Assembly: GCF_000423125.1 (NCBI RefSeq)
Contig: NZ_AUHJ01000002.1
Span: 124,001-188,000, forward strand
DNA: 64,000 nucleotides
Reading direction: 5' to 3'
Source: Haliea salexigens DSM 19537
GTDB taxonomy: Bacteria; Pseudomonadota; Gammaproteobacteria; Pseudomonadales; Halieaceae
Shown here in pieces: positions 29,084 to 37,364 of this stretch (within the stretch, counting starts at the first letter, position 1; each line of letters starts with the position of its first letter). The position numbers and the translations under genes were made by a program. Under the pieces are notes generated by a model that ran no database searches, was not told the DNA's origin, and worked only from the letters and a program-made list of their open reading frames with translations.

Positions 29084-29806
29084 TCACGGGATGTGCACGC
29101 TGCCATCGGCGCTGACGATGCCTTCCACTCGCCGGCCGGACGCCAGATTGGTGACCAGCAGGCGGTCTCCCGCGGCGGCATTGGCCATGGCGCGGCCCTG
29201 CATGGTCACTTGCAGGCCCTCACTGCCGGCGATCAGTGTCACCGTCTGCCCCCGGGCGATCAACTGGGGCGGTCGCAACTGGCTGTGCCGCAGGGTGGAG
29301 CCGGCGCTTGCCGGGCGGACCAATTCGAGGCCGATCGCCTGTTGCGGGTCCAGGATCACGGCGTCGGTGGCGTTGGTAATGGTGCGTTCCACCAGGATGA
29401 GGTCGCGCTCGCTAATCACCGTGCCGCGGGGCAGGTTGTCGGTGAGTACCGGCAGCGTGGCGCGGGTGCTGACGTCCAGGCGCACATACAGGGTCCAGGC
29501 GCTGGGCTGGGCGCAGCGCACGCCCACACTTACCGGGCCCAGCACGCTGGCGTTGGGGCTACTGAACGTTTCCAGTGGCTCGCTGCAGGCCTGCAGTCGC
29601 AGGCGTGAGTCCAGCGGCCGCGCGGTGATTTCCAGGTCGCGGTAGCCCTGTGCCTGGGCGGCATCGGTGGCCGCGCGGGTGGCAGCCGCCACGACGTCTT
29701 CGAGTGGGTGCAGGGTTTCGGCACGCGCAGCGGCGTTGCCGAGCAGGGCGGGCATGGCCATGGCTGCAAGCAGAAGAAACGCAGTGGCGCGCCGGAAAAT
29801 TGACAT
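29084..29806 (-). CDS. flgA: Flagellar basal body P-ring chaperone FlgA
   Basis: A periplasmic protein that assists FlgI polymerisation into the P ring. The 240 residues have a signal peptide (about 1-29, cut near ARA-E) and an SAF-type C-terminal domain with LPRGTVISERDLILVERT, and the ending RRVEGIVSADGSVHIP. CGGAGA precedes ATG 29806. It is divergent from flgB and upstream of flgM on the same strand; a sigma-54-type promoter lies 35 bases ahead of the start. Confidence 0.95.
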   Translation of the reverse strand: MSIFRRATAFLLLAAMAMPALLGNAAARAETLHPLEDVVAAATRAATDAAQAQGYRDLEITARPLDSRLRLQACSEPLETFSSPNASVLGPVSVGVRCAQPSAWTLYVRLDVSTRATLPVLTDNLPRGTVISERDLILVERTITNATDAVILDPQQAIGLELVRPASAGSTLRHSQLRPPQLIARGQTVTLIAGSEGLQVTMQGRAMANAAAGDRLLVTNLASGRRVEGIVSADGSVHIP

Positions 29807-29840
29807 GATGTCTCCGAAAAGTACGGTCGGTGAGATTCAA

Positions 29841-29856
29841 AGCAGGAACCATGCCA
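29841..29856 (-). promoter_or_regulatory. Sigma-54 promoter for flgA
   Basis: On the minus strand TGGCAT (29856-29851), GGTTC, CTGCT (29845-29841), close to TGGCAC-N5-TTGCW. The core differs little from the flgB element, sharing the GGTTCCTG string. Confidence 0.55.
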
Positions 29857-29887
29857 CTTGCTGGCGGCGACACGCGGAACGCGGAGG

Positions 29888-29904
29888 GCGGCAATTCTTG
29901 CCGC
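29888..29904. promoter_or_regulatory. Dyad between the flgA and flgB promoters
   Basis: GCGGCAA (29888-29894), TTC, TTGCCGC (29898-29904) form a perfect inverted repeat, with a third half-site copy GCGGCAAG from 29909. It lies upstream of both sigma-54 elements and could be a shared enhancer-binding-protein site. The rest of the roughly 250-base flgA/flgB gap holds only the two promoters. Confidence 0.4.
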
Positions 29905-29989
29905 TCAGGCGGCAAGGGGGCTGTCGGAACCGCTTCAGTGACGCTCGGGAAATACCATAACATATTGTTTTTGTTGGCTATTTATCAGT

Positions 29990-30005
29990 TGGCACGGTTC
30001 CTGAT
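29990..30005 (+). promoter_or_regulatory. Sigma-54 promoter for the flgB operon
   Basis: TGGCAC (29990-29995), GGTTC, CTGAT (30001-30005). The -24 element is perfect; the -12 element has T and G but lacks the usual C after G. It lies about 50 bases before flgB. Confidence 0.5.
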
Positions 30006-30056
30006 AGGTATCTCCTGCACATGTAGTACGCACAGGGCACAGAGGAGCAATTGAGC

Positions 30057-30446
30057 ATGAGTTTTACCGACCGGGTATTTGGCGTGAGTGGGCAGGCGAT
30101 GGCCCTGCGCTCACAGCGGCTGGAGCTGATTGCGGCGAACCTGGCAAACCAGGATACGCCTGGCTATAAGGCCCGTGACATCGATTTTGCCGCGGCCATG
30201 CAGGCGGCAACGACAGGCGGGCTGCGCCGCACCCATGCCCGCCATCTCGATGCCAACGGCGGCATGAACGGCGCGGACCAGCCCCTGCTGTATCGGGTGC
30301 CGAACCAGCCCTCACTGGACGGCAACACCGTGGATGCGCAGCGCGAGCACGCCGAGTTCATGGATAACGCCATCCGCTACCAGGCCAGCCTGACCATTCT
30401 GGACAGCCGCATCAAGTCCACCCAGCGCGCAATCCGGGGCGAATAA
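30057..30446 (+). CDS. flgB: Flagellar basal-body rod protein FlgB
   Basis: A proximal rod subunit of the flagellar basal body, exported by the flagellar type III system. The 129 residues begin MSFTDRVFGVSGQAMALRSQRLELIAANLANQDTPGYKARD, the typical FlgB/FlgC N-terminal helix with the rod motif, and end with a helical segment. ATG 30057 is chosen over TTG 30051 because AGAGGAG at 30041-30047 is 9 bases upstream. First gene of the long flgBCDEFGHIJKL run under the sigma-54 element. Confidence 0.95.
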   Translation: MSFTDRVFGVSGQAMALRSQRLELIAANLANQDTPGYKARDIDFAAAMQAATTGGLRRTHARHLDANGGMNGADQPLLYRVPNQPSLDGNTVDAQREHAEFMDNAIRYQASLTILDSRIKSTQRAIRGE

Positions 30447-30448
30447 GC

Positions 30449-30868
30449 ATGAGCCTGTTCAACATCATGGCGGTATCCGCCTCGGCGCTCGAAGCACAAA
30501 GCGTGCGGCTCAACACCATCTCCAGCAACCTGGCCAACTCCCAGGTGGTCAGCAGCACACCGGAAGGGGCCTACCAGGCGCGCTACCCGGTTTTCCAGAC
30601 CATGCTGCAGGACAGCTTTGGCGGTAGTGATGGTGAGGCTGCTGGTGTGCGTGTTGCCGAGATCTACCAGTCGCAGTTGCCGCCGCGGCAGGAGTTCTCG
30701 CCTTCGCACCCGCTGGCCAATGAAGAGGGCTACATCTACCGCTCGAATATCAACCCGGTGGATGAAATGGCCAATATGATTTCCGCCTCACGCTCCTACC
30801 AGAGCAGCATCGAGGCCATGAACACGGCCAAGCAACTGATCCAGCGCACCATCACGCTGGGCCGATAA
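30449..30868 (+). CDS. flgC: Flagellar basal-body rod protein FlgC
   Basis: Proximal rod subunit, 139 residues. It starts MSLFNIMAVSASALEAQSVRLNTISSNLANSQ and ends with the conserved NPVDEMANMISASRSYQSSIEAMNTAKQLIQRTITLGR type helix. Begins two bases after flgB. Confidence 0.96.
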   Translation: MSLFNIMAVSASALEAQSVRLNTISSNLANSQVVSSTPEGAYQARYPVFQTMLQDSFGGSDGEAAGVRVAEIYQSQLPPRQEFSPSHPLANEEGYIYRSNINPVDEMANMISASRSYQSSIEAMNTAKQLIQRTITLGR

Positions 30869-30886
30869 TCACAGAGGATTGCACAG

Positions 30887-31594
30887 ATGAGCACGCTTGC
30901 CGGCATTAACGAACTGTTTCCACAGCCAGAAGCGACCCAGCGCCAGAGCAGCTCGGTCGAGGATATGGGCTCCGAGGAATTCCTCACACTGATGGTGGCG
31001 CAGCTGAAGAACCAGGATCCGACCAAGCCGCTGGACAACATGGACTTCATGGGCCAGCTGGCGCAGTTTGGCACCGTATCCGGCATTCAGGACCTGAACA
31101 GCGGTTTCGGCGGGCTGGCATCGGCAATGACTGGCAGCCAGGCGCTGCAGGCGGCCAACCTGGTGGGCCGCGATGTGGTGACGGAAGGCAATGTGGGCCT
31201 GTTGCGGGAAGTCGCCGCAAGCGGTGAAGGCGAAGATGCCGAGCCCGCGCTGGCTCTCGATGCCACGGTCGCCTTCGACGGCAGTGCCACATCGGCAACG
31301 CTGTTTGTGCAGGATATGAGTGGTCGGCTGGTGTACAGCGCCGCTCTGCCGCCCGGCGTGGATTCCGACTTTCGGGTGCAGTGGGATGGCCGCGATGGCA
31401 GTGGCGAGCAGTTGGAGGCGGGCCAGTATCGCGTCTCCGTGGAAGCGCTGATAGGTGGTGTGTCTACCACCGTGCCGGTGTACGCCCACCAGCGCGTGGA
31501 GTCCGTGGCGATTGCCGCCGGTTCCGGCGATGTTGCCCTTAATCTGGGCAATGGCCAAACCGTGGGCATGAGCGCGGTCAAGAGCATTTTATAA
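30887..31594 (+). CDS. flgD: Flagellar hook assembly scaffold FlgD
   Basis: Hook cap protein that helps hook subunits polymerise and is then discarded. The 235 residues have the conserved N-terminal part (MGSEEFLTLMVAQLKNQDPTKPLDN at about 25-50) and a C-terminal FlgD Ig-like/Tudor region with VQWDGRDGSGEQLEAGQYRVSVEA. 18 bases separate it from flgC. Confidence 0.95.
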   Translation: MSTLAGINELFPQPEATQRQSSSVEDMGSEEFLTLMVAQLKNQDPTKPLDNMDFMGQLAQFGTVSGIQDLNSGFGGLASAMTGSQALQAANLVGRDVVTEGNVGLLREVAASGEGEDAEPALALDATVAFDGSATSATLFVQDMSGRLVYSAALPPGVDSDFRVQWDGRDGSGEQLEAGQYRVSVEALIGGVSTTVPVYAHQRVESVAIAAGSGDVALNLGNGQTVGMSAVKSIL

Positions 31595-31650
31595 CGGTGT
31601 GCACCCGGTGGGGTGCGCGCCAGACAGTGTGTTGAGCCAGGAGAAAGACA

Positions 31651-32916
31651 ATGGCCTTTGCTACAGCAATTTCGGGCATTAACGCTGCAAGTGCAGACCT
31701 CAATGTCATCAGTAACAACATCGCCAATGCCTCAACGGTGGGCTACAAGACATCCCGTGCGGAATTCGCGGACGTCTTTGCCACCAGCCTGCTCGGCGCC
31801 GGGGGCAATGCCATCGGCAAGGGCGTGAGCCTGTCGGCGGTGACACAGGAGTTCGGCCAGGGCAACATCAGCTTCACCGATAACGCCCTGGACCTGGCCA
31901 TCAGCGGTGGCGGTTTCTACCAGTTGAGTGTGGACGGCGCGCTGCAGTACACCCGTGCGGGTAACTTCAAGGTGGATCGCGAGGGCTTCGTGGTGAGCAA
32001 TGCGGGCTCGCGCCTGCAGGGCTTTCAGGTGAACGCCGCGGGCGACGTGACCGGCCAGCTGGGTGACATTCAGATCGACACCTCCCTGCTGGACCCGAAC
32101 CCGACCGGGCTGGTGGACCTCACCTCCAACCTGGATTCGCGTGAAGTGCCACCTACAGTGCCCTTTGGCGGCCCGTTTGATGCTTTTGCCGCGCCACCAA
32201 CGGCACCGGATCCAAGCTCTTTCAACGCCACCACGTCCACCACGGTGTACGACGGCCTGGGTAACCCGCATGTACTGAGCCTCTACTTCGTCAAGACCGC
32301 CACACCCAACGAGTGGGAGGTTCACTCTTTGGTCGACGGGGTGACAACGTCCGGCCCGGATACACTGACCTTCCAGTCCAATGGTCAGTTCGATCCACTG
32401 ACCCTGCCGGTGGAAGTGAGTATCACCGGCTGGCAGCCGCTGAACTCGGCGGGCGTGGGCACGGGTGCCGACCCGCAGGACATCACCGTATCGCTCTCTG
32501 ATACCACGCAGTTCGGTACGCCATTCGCGGTGAGCAGCGTGGTTCAGGACGGCTTCTCCGCCGGCCAGCTGCGCGGGCTGGAGATTGACTCCACGGGTAT
32601 CGCTTTTGCCCGCTTCACCAACGGCGAGTCGCGCGCACTCGCGCAGATTGCCCTGGCCAACTTCAATAACCCCAACGGCCTGCAGCCCATTGGCGACACC
32701 AACTGGGTGGAAACTTTCGCTTCCGGGCCCTCGAATGTGGGAGCACCGGGTACCTCCGGGCTCGGGGTAATCCAGTCGGCGGCGCTGGAGGAATCCAACG
32801 TGGAAATTACCGCGCAGCTGGTGGACCTGATCATTGCCCAGCGCAACTTCCAGGCCAATGCGCAGGTGATTCAGGCGGAAGACGCGGTCACCCAGACCGT
32901 GATCAACCTGCGTTAA
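31651..32916 (+). CDS. flgE: Flagellar hook protein FlgE
   Basis: The main hook subunit, 421 residues. N-terminal MAFATAISGINAASADLNVISNNIANASTVGYKTSRAEFADVF and C-terminal ALEESNVEITAQLVDLIIAQRNFQANAQVIQAEDAVTQTVINLR are the conserved rod/hook ends. The middle carries the FlgE D2-type domain. GGAGAAAGAC precedes ATG 31651; the 56-base gap from flgD shows nothing else. Confidence 0.96.
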   Translation: MAFATAISGINAASADLNVISNNIANASTVGYKTSRAEFADVFATSLLGAGGNAIGKGVSLSAVTQEFGQGNISFTDNALDLAISGGGFYQLSVDGALQYTRAGNFKVDREGFVVSNAGSRLQGFQVNAAGDVTGQLGDIQIDTSLLDPNPTGLVDLTSNLDSREVPPTVPFGGPFDAFAAPPTAPDPSSFNATTSTTVYDGLGNPHVLSLYFVKTATPNEWEVHSLVDGVTTSGPDTLTFQSNGQFDPLTLPVEVSITGWQPLNSAGVGTGADPQDITVSLSDTTQFGTPFAVSSVVQDGFSAGQLRGLEIDSTGIAFARFTNGESRALAQIALANFNNPNGLQPIGDTNWVETFASGPSNVGAPGTSGLGVIQSAALEESNVEITAQLVDLIIAQRNFQANAQVIQAEDAVTQTVINLR

Positions 32917-32935
32917 GCCACGCCGAGCCTGACTG

Positions 32936-33676
32936 ATGGACCACTTCGTCTACATCGCCGCCTCCGGTGCCCAGGAAATGATGCTGGCGCAGGCCGCCAA
33001 CAGCCACAACCTGGCCAATGCCTCAACGCCCGGCTTCAAGGCCGACATGGTGAGTGCGGAAAGCCGCTACCTCGACGGTGTGGGCGCCGACAGCCGCGTG
33101 TACACCATCGAGAAGCGCAAGGGTACGGACCTGGCACCGGGCAGCCTCGAGCAAACCGGGCGTGACCTGGACGTGGCCATTGTCGGCGAGGGCTGGATGG
33201 CGGTACAGGCACCGGATGGCACCGAGGCGCTCACCCGGCGCGGTGACCTGCGGGTGGACGCGTTCGGTCAATTGCTCAACGGCGCGGGGCAGCCGGTACT
33301 CGGCGAGCGCGGGCCCATAGCACTGCCCCCCTTCAGCTCGCTGACCGTCGGCGCCGACGGCACGGTGTCCATTGTGCCACTGGGCGAGCAGATCAATGCG
33401 GTGGCCGTGCTCGACCGCATCAAGCTGGTGAACCCGCCGGCGGAGCAAATCGACAAAGGCGCGGACGGGCTGCTGCGCCTGGATGACGGGCTGGCCTCCG
33501 AACCCGCCGCGGACGTGCGGCTGGCCTCGGGCATGCTGGAATCCAGCAACGTCAACCCGGTGTCGGCGATGGTCCAGATGATCGAGCTGTCCCGGCAATA
33601 TGAAATGCATGTGCGCATGATGTCCACCGCCGAAGAGCTGGACACAGCGTCAACTCAATTAATGCGACTCGAATAA
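32936..33676 (+). CDS. flgF: Flagellar basal-body rod protein FlgF
   Basis: Proximal rod protein, 246 residues. N-terminal MDHFVYIAASGAQEMMLAQAANSHNLANASTPGFKAD and C-terminal SGMLESSNVNPVSAMVQMIELSRQYEMHVRMM are typical. It precedes flgG by 12 bases, as usual. Confidence 0.95.
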   Translation: MDHFVYIAASGAQEMMLAQAANSHNLANASTPGFKADMVSAESRYLDGVGADSRVYTIEKRKGTDLAPGSLEQTGRDLDVAIVGEGWMAVQAPDGTEALTRRGDLRVDAFGQLLNGAGQPVLGERGPIALPPFSSLTVGADGTVSIVPLGEQINAVAVLDRIKLVNPPAEQIDKGADGLLRLDDGLASEPAADVRLASGMLESSNVNPVSAMVQMIELSRQYEMHVRMMSTAEELDTASTQLMRLE

Positions 33677-33688
33677 GGAATTCAGGCC

Positions 33689-34474
33689 ATGTCACAGTCA
33701 CTGTGGATTTCCAAGACCGGCCTAGACGCGCAGCAGACGCGCATGTCGACCATTGCCAACAACCTGGCTAACGTCGGCACCACCGGTTTCAAGCGCAGCC
33801 GCGCCATCTTCGAAGACCTGGTGTACCAGAATGTGCGTCAGGTCGGCGCCCAGTCGTCGCAGGACACGCTGCTGCCCTCGGGCCTGCAGATCGGTACCGG
33901 CACCCGGGTGGTGGCTACGGAGAAGCTCTTTACCCAGGGCAACCTGACCAAAACCGACAACTCACTGGACCTGGCCATTCAGGGTCGCGGCTTTTTCGAG
34001 ATCCTGCTGCCGGACGGCACCCAGGGCTACACCCGCGACGGCTCCCTGCAAATCAACGACCAGGGCATTGTGGTGACTTCCGCCGGCTACCAGCTGCAAC
34101 CGCCGATCACCATCCCCCAGAACGCCACCTCCATCAGCATTGGTGGCGACGGCACGGTCTCGGTGACGGTGCCGGGCAGTGCCGCGGTGAGTCAGGTGGG
34201 CAACATCCAGCTGACGGATTTTATCAACCCTGCCGGCCTGCAGGCCCGCGGCGAAAACCTGCTGGTGGAATCCGGCGCCAGCGGTGCGCCGCAGCCTGGC
34301 AATCCGGGTATCAACGGCCTGGGCACGGTGGTGCAGGGCTATGTGGAAAGCTCCAACGTCAATGTGGTGGAAGAGTTGGTGAACATGATTGAAACCCAGC
34401 GCGCCTACGAGATGAACTCCAAGGCCATCTCCACCGCTGACCAGATGCTCCAGTTCGTCTCCAACAACCTGTAA
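33689..34474 (+). CDS. flgG: Flagellar distal rod protein FlgG
   Basis: Distal rod subunit, 261 residues, the normal length. It starts [48 protein letters not shown] and ends with [39 protein letters not shown]; both are hallmark sequences. GGAATTCAGGCC precedes the ATG. Confidence 0.97.
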   Translation: MSQSLWISKTGLDAQQTRMSTIANNLANVGTTGFKRSRAIFEDLVYQNVRQVGAQSSQDTLLPSGLQIGTGTRVVATEKLFTQGNLTKTDNSLDLAIQGRGFFEILLPDGTQGYTRDGSLQINDQGIVVTSAGYQLQPPITIPQNATSISIGGDGTVSVTVPGSAAVSQVGNIQLTDFINPAGLQARGENLLVESGASGAPQPGNPGINGLGTVVQGYVESSNVNVVEELVNMIETQRAYEMNSKAISTADQMLQFVSNNL

Positions 34475-34483
34475 GAGGTGACT

Positions 34484-35170
34484 GTGTACGCTTCCTTCAA
34501 GTGTGTGCTGCTGGCAGCTGCCCTGTGGGCCCTGGCCGGCTGTGGCGGGGTGCCCGAGAAGAGCCACGAGCTGTATGGCCCGGTGGACCCGATAGACTAC
34601 TCGCAGCTGCCGCAACCCCCCGGCAATGGCGGTGTGTTCCTGCCCTCCAGTGGCCTGGCGCTGTTCACCGATACCCGCGCGGTGCAGGTAGGGGATATTG
34701 TCAGCGTGGTGTTGGTGGAAGCCACGACCGGCAGCAAGAGCAGCGACACCGAGCTGGATAAGAGCAGTGAAATCAACCTCACCAGCCCCACCGTGTTCGG
34801 TCAGCCGGTGACCGTGAATGGTCGCTATAACCTGGGCGTGGACATCAACGGTGCCAGCGCTTTCTCCGGGGAAGCGGCGCTGGGTCAGAGCAATAGCCTG
34901 CGCGGCGCCATCGCGGTGCAGGTGGCGCAGGTGTTGCCGAACGGGAACCTGTATATCCAGGGCGAGAAGTGGATCAATATCAACCAGGGCGATGAGTACA
35001 TTCGCCTGCGCGGCATTATCCGCCCCGAAGACCTGAGCCCGACCAACACCATTTCCTCTACCCTGATTGCCGACGCGCGCATTTCCTATAGCGGCACCGG
35101 CGTCAGCCAGGAAACCAACACGCCCGGGTGGCTCACCCGGTTCTTTATGAGCCCCCTGGTTCCTTTCTGA
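34484..35170 (+). CDS. flgH: Flagellar L-ring protein FlgH
   Basis: Outer-membrane lipoprotein forming the L ring around the rod. The 228 residues have a lipobox, ALAGC, at about residue 20, and the conserved SGLALFTDTRAVQVGDIVSVVLVEATTGSK and the ending NTISSTLIADARISYSGTGVSQETNTPGWLTRFFMSPLVPF. GTG 34484 is preferred: AAGAGG (34473-34478) is 5 bases upstream, while the in-frame GTG 34478 overlaps it. Follows flgG. Confidence 0.95.
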   Translation: MYASFKCVLLAAALWALAGCGGVPEKSHELYGPVDPIDYSQLPQPPGNGGVFLPSSGLALFTDTRAVQVGDIVSVVLVEATTGSKSSDTELDKSSEINLTSPTVFGQPVTVNGRYNLGVDINGASAFSGEAALGQSNSLRGAIAVQVAQVLPNGNLYIQGEKWININQGDEYIRLRGIIRPEDLSPTNTISSTLIADARISYSGTGVSQETNTPGWLTRFFMSPLVPF

Positions 35171-35179
35171 GGCACGCTG

Positions 35180-36295
35180 ATGCTAACGCTACTCTGGACT
35201 CGTCTTTCTCCGCTGTTGCTCGCGCTGCTGCTGTCCACGTCCGCCAGCGCCGAGCGCATCAAGGATATCGCCAGCGTCAACGGCGTGCGCAGCAACCAGC
35301 TGATCGGTTACGGCCTGGTGGTGGGCCTGGACGGCAGTGGCGACCAGACCATTCAGGCGCCGTTTACCATCCAGAGCCTGAAAAGCATGCTGGCGGAACT
35401 GGGGGTGAATATTCCGGCCAATGTGAACCCACAGCTGACCAACGTGGCGGCAGTGATGGTGCACGCTGACCTGCCGGCCTTTGCCAAGCCGGGGCAGACC
35501 ATTGACGTGACGGTGTCGTCACTGGGCAACGCCAAAAGCCTGCGCGGCGGCACCTTGCTGATGACGCCCCTGAAAGCGGTGAATGGCGAGACCTACGCCC
35601 TCGCGCAGGGCTCCCTGCTGGTCAGCGGCTTCGGTGCGGAAGGCGCGGATGGCTCGCGGGTGACGGTGAACGCCACCAGCTCCGGTCGTATACCCAACGG
35701 TGCCACCGTCGAGCGTACGGTCGACAGCCCCTTTGCCACCGCGCCCACGCTGATCATGAACCTGAATTCCGCGGACTTCACCACCGCCCAGCGCGTGGCC
35801 GGGTCCATCAATGCGGCGTTGGGCGTGGGTACCGCACAGCCGCTGGACGCCGTGTCGATTGAGGTGCAGGCACCCACCGACCAGGCGGATCGGGTGGCGT
35901 TCCTGTCGATTGTGGAGAACCTGCAGGTCGACCCGGCCGCGGCGCCCGCCCGGGTGGTGGTCAACTCGCGCAGCGGCACGATTGTAATTGGCAGCGAGGT
36001 GCGGGTGGAGACAGCCGCTGTGGCGCACGGCAATCTGGTGGTCACGGTGTCGGAAGACATCGGCGTGAGCCAGCCGGGTGCGTTCTCGCGCGTGGGTGAA
36101 ACGGTGGTCGCACCGGACTCGGAAGTGGCCGCGGAACAGGAGGATGCGCGCATGTTCCTGCTGGATGCCGGTATCACGTTGCAGGAACTGGTAACGGCGG
36201 TGAACCGTGTGGGCGCCGCCCCGGGTGACCTCATCGCGATTCTGGAAGCACTGCAGCAGGCAGGTGCCCTGCGTGCCCAGTTGATTGTGATCTAG
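35180..36295 (+). CDS. flgI: Flagellar P-ring protein FlgI
   Basis: Periplasmic P-ring subunit, 371 residues. Signal peptide about 1-24 (cut near SASA-E), then [33 protein letters not shown], the family opening. FlgA chaperones it. Nine bases after flgH. Confidence 0.97.
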   Translation: MLTLLWTRLSPLLLALLLSTSASAERIKDIASVNGVRSNQLIGYGLVVGLDGSGDQTIQAPFTIQSLKSMLAELGVNIPANVNPQLTNVAAVMVHADLPAFAKPGQTIDVTVSSLGNAKSLRGGTLLMTPLKAVNGETYALAQGSLLVSGFGAEGADGSRVTVNATSSGRIPNGATVERTVDSPFATAPTLIMNLNSADFTTAQRVAGSINAALGVGTAQPLDAVSIEVQAPTDQADRVAFLSIVENLQVDPAAAPARVVVNSRSGTIVIGSEVRVETAAVAHGNLVVTVSEDIGVSQPGAFSRVGETVVAPDSEVAAEQEDARMFLLDAGITLQELVTAVNRVGAAPGDLIAILEALQQAGALRAQLIVI

Positions 36296-36304
36296 GCGCT
36301 CATC

Positions 36305-37345
36305 ATGCAGGCGGCACAGGCTTCCCTCTACCACGACTTCAGCGGCCTCGCTGCCCTGCGCCGCGATGCCCGCAACGATGCGGCATCCGCGGTGGAGCCG
36401 GTGGCGCGGCAGTTCGAAGCGATTTTCGTGCAGCAGATGCTGAAATCCATGCGCGATGCCACGCCCGAAGGCGGGCTGTTCAACAGCAGCCAGCTGAAGA
36501 GCTGGCAGCAGATGTTCGACCAGCAGCTGTCGGTGGACCTTGCGGATCACGGCGGCCTGGGTTTGGCCCAGGTGCTGGTGGAGCAGCTGCAGGCGGCGGG
36601 CGCGGTAAGTGACGCTGCGGAATCCGGGGGCACGCAGGCTGTGGTGCCGCCGCAGGGTGGTCAGCAGGGCCTGGCGCTGCCGACGGGCCGCTACAACAGC
36701 ACACCGGCTGCCAGCGCGGCGCTCGCTGCCGAACCTGCTTCTACCCACGTGTCACGGCCGCAGCCATCCCCGGCGCAGCCGCCACTGGCCGCTGCCGGCG
36801 GGCCGCCCGCCGCACCGAAGCCGCCGGAAGATTTCGTGCGCGAACTGTGGCCCCTGGCCAAGCCCGCGGCGGCGGAGCTGGGTGTGGACCCGGCGGTGCT
36901 GATTGCGCAGGCGGCGCTGGAGACGGGTTGGGGCCAGCGCGCGCTGCCCGCTGCCGCCGGTAGCAGCCACAACCTGTTCAATATCAAGGCCGGGCGCGGC
37001 TGGCAGGGGCCTGTGACCAGTGTGCAAACCGTAGAGTACGACGGGGCGGCGGCCCGCCTTGAGCGCGCGGCCTTTCGCGTGTACGACTCCCCGGCGGATT
37101 CCTTTGCCGATTATGTCGACCTGATTCGCAGTGCCCCCCGCTACCAGGACGCGCTGGCCAGCGCCGCCGAGCCCGAGGCCTACCTGCGTGAACTGCAGGC
37201 CGCAGGCTATGCCACCGACCCGGCCTATGCGGACAAAATCCTGGCGATCCTGCAGCGCGGCACCGTGGCAGACACCGTGGCGGAGCTAAAGAATTCCGCG
37301 CAGCTGCCGCCAACACAATCTGACATGCGGCCTGAGGCCGCTTGA
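36305..37345 (+). CDS. flgJ: Flagellar rod cap and peptidoglycan hydrolase FlgJ
   Basis: Two-part protein of 346 residues. The N-terminal rod-capping domain (about 15-100, VARQFEAIFVQQMLKSMRDATPEGGLFNS) is joined by a Pro/Ala-rich linker (about 110-175) to a C-terminal glucosaminidase domain (about 180-330, FVRELWPLAKPAAAELGVDPAVLIAQAALETGWGQ, with the catalytic Glu in ALETGWG). It drills the peptidoglycan layer for the rod. Long form, as in gammaproteobacteria. Confidence 0.95.
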   Translation: MQAAQASLYHDFSGLAALRRDARNDAASAVEPVARQFEAIFVQQMLKSMRDATPEGGLFNSSQLKSWQQMFDQQLSVDLADHGGLGLAQVLVEQLQAAGAVSDAAESGGTQAVVPPQGGQQGLALPTGRYNSTPAASAALAAEPASTHVSRPQPSPAQPPLAAAGGPPAAPKPPEDFVRELWPLAKPAAAELGVDPAVLIAQAALETGWGQRALPAAAGSSHNLFNIKAGRGWQGPVTSVQTVEYDGAAARLERAAFRVYDSPADSFADYVDLIRSAPRYQDALASAAEPEAYLRELQAAGYATDPAYADKILAILQRGTVADTVAELKNSAQLPPTQSDMRPEAA

Positions 37346-37364
37346 ACCCTGACCGAGGCTCACC

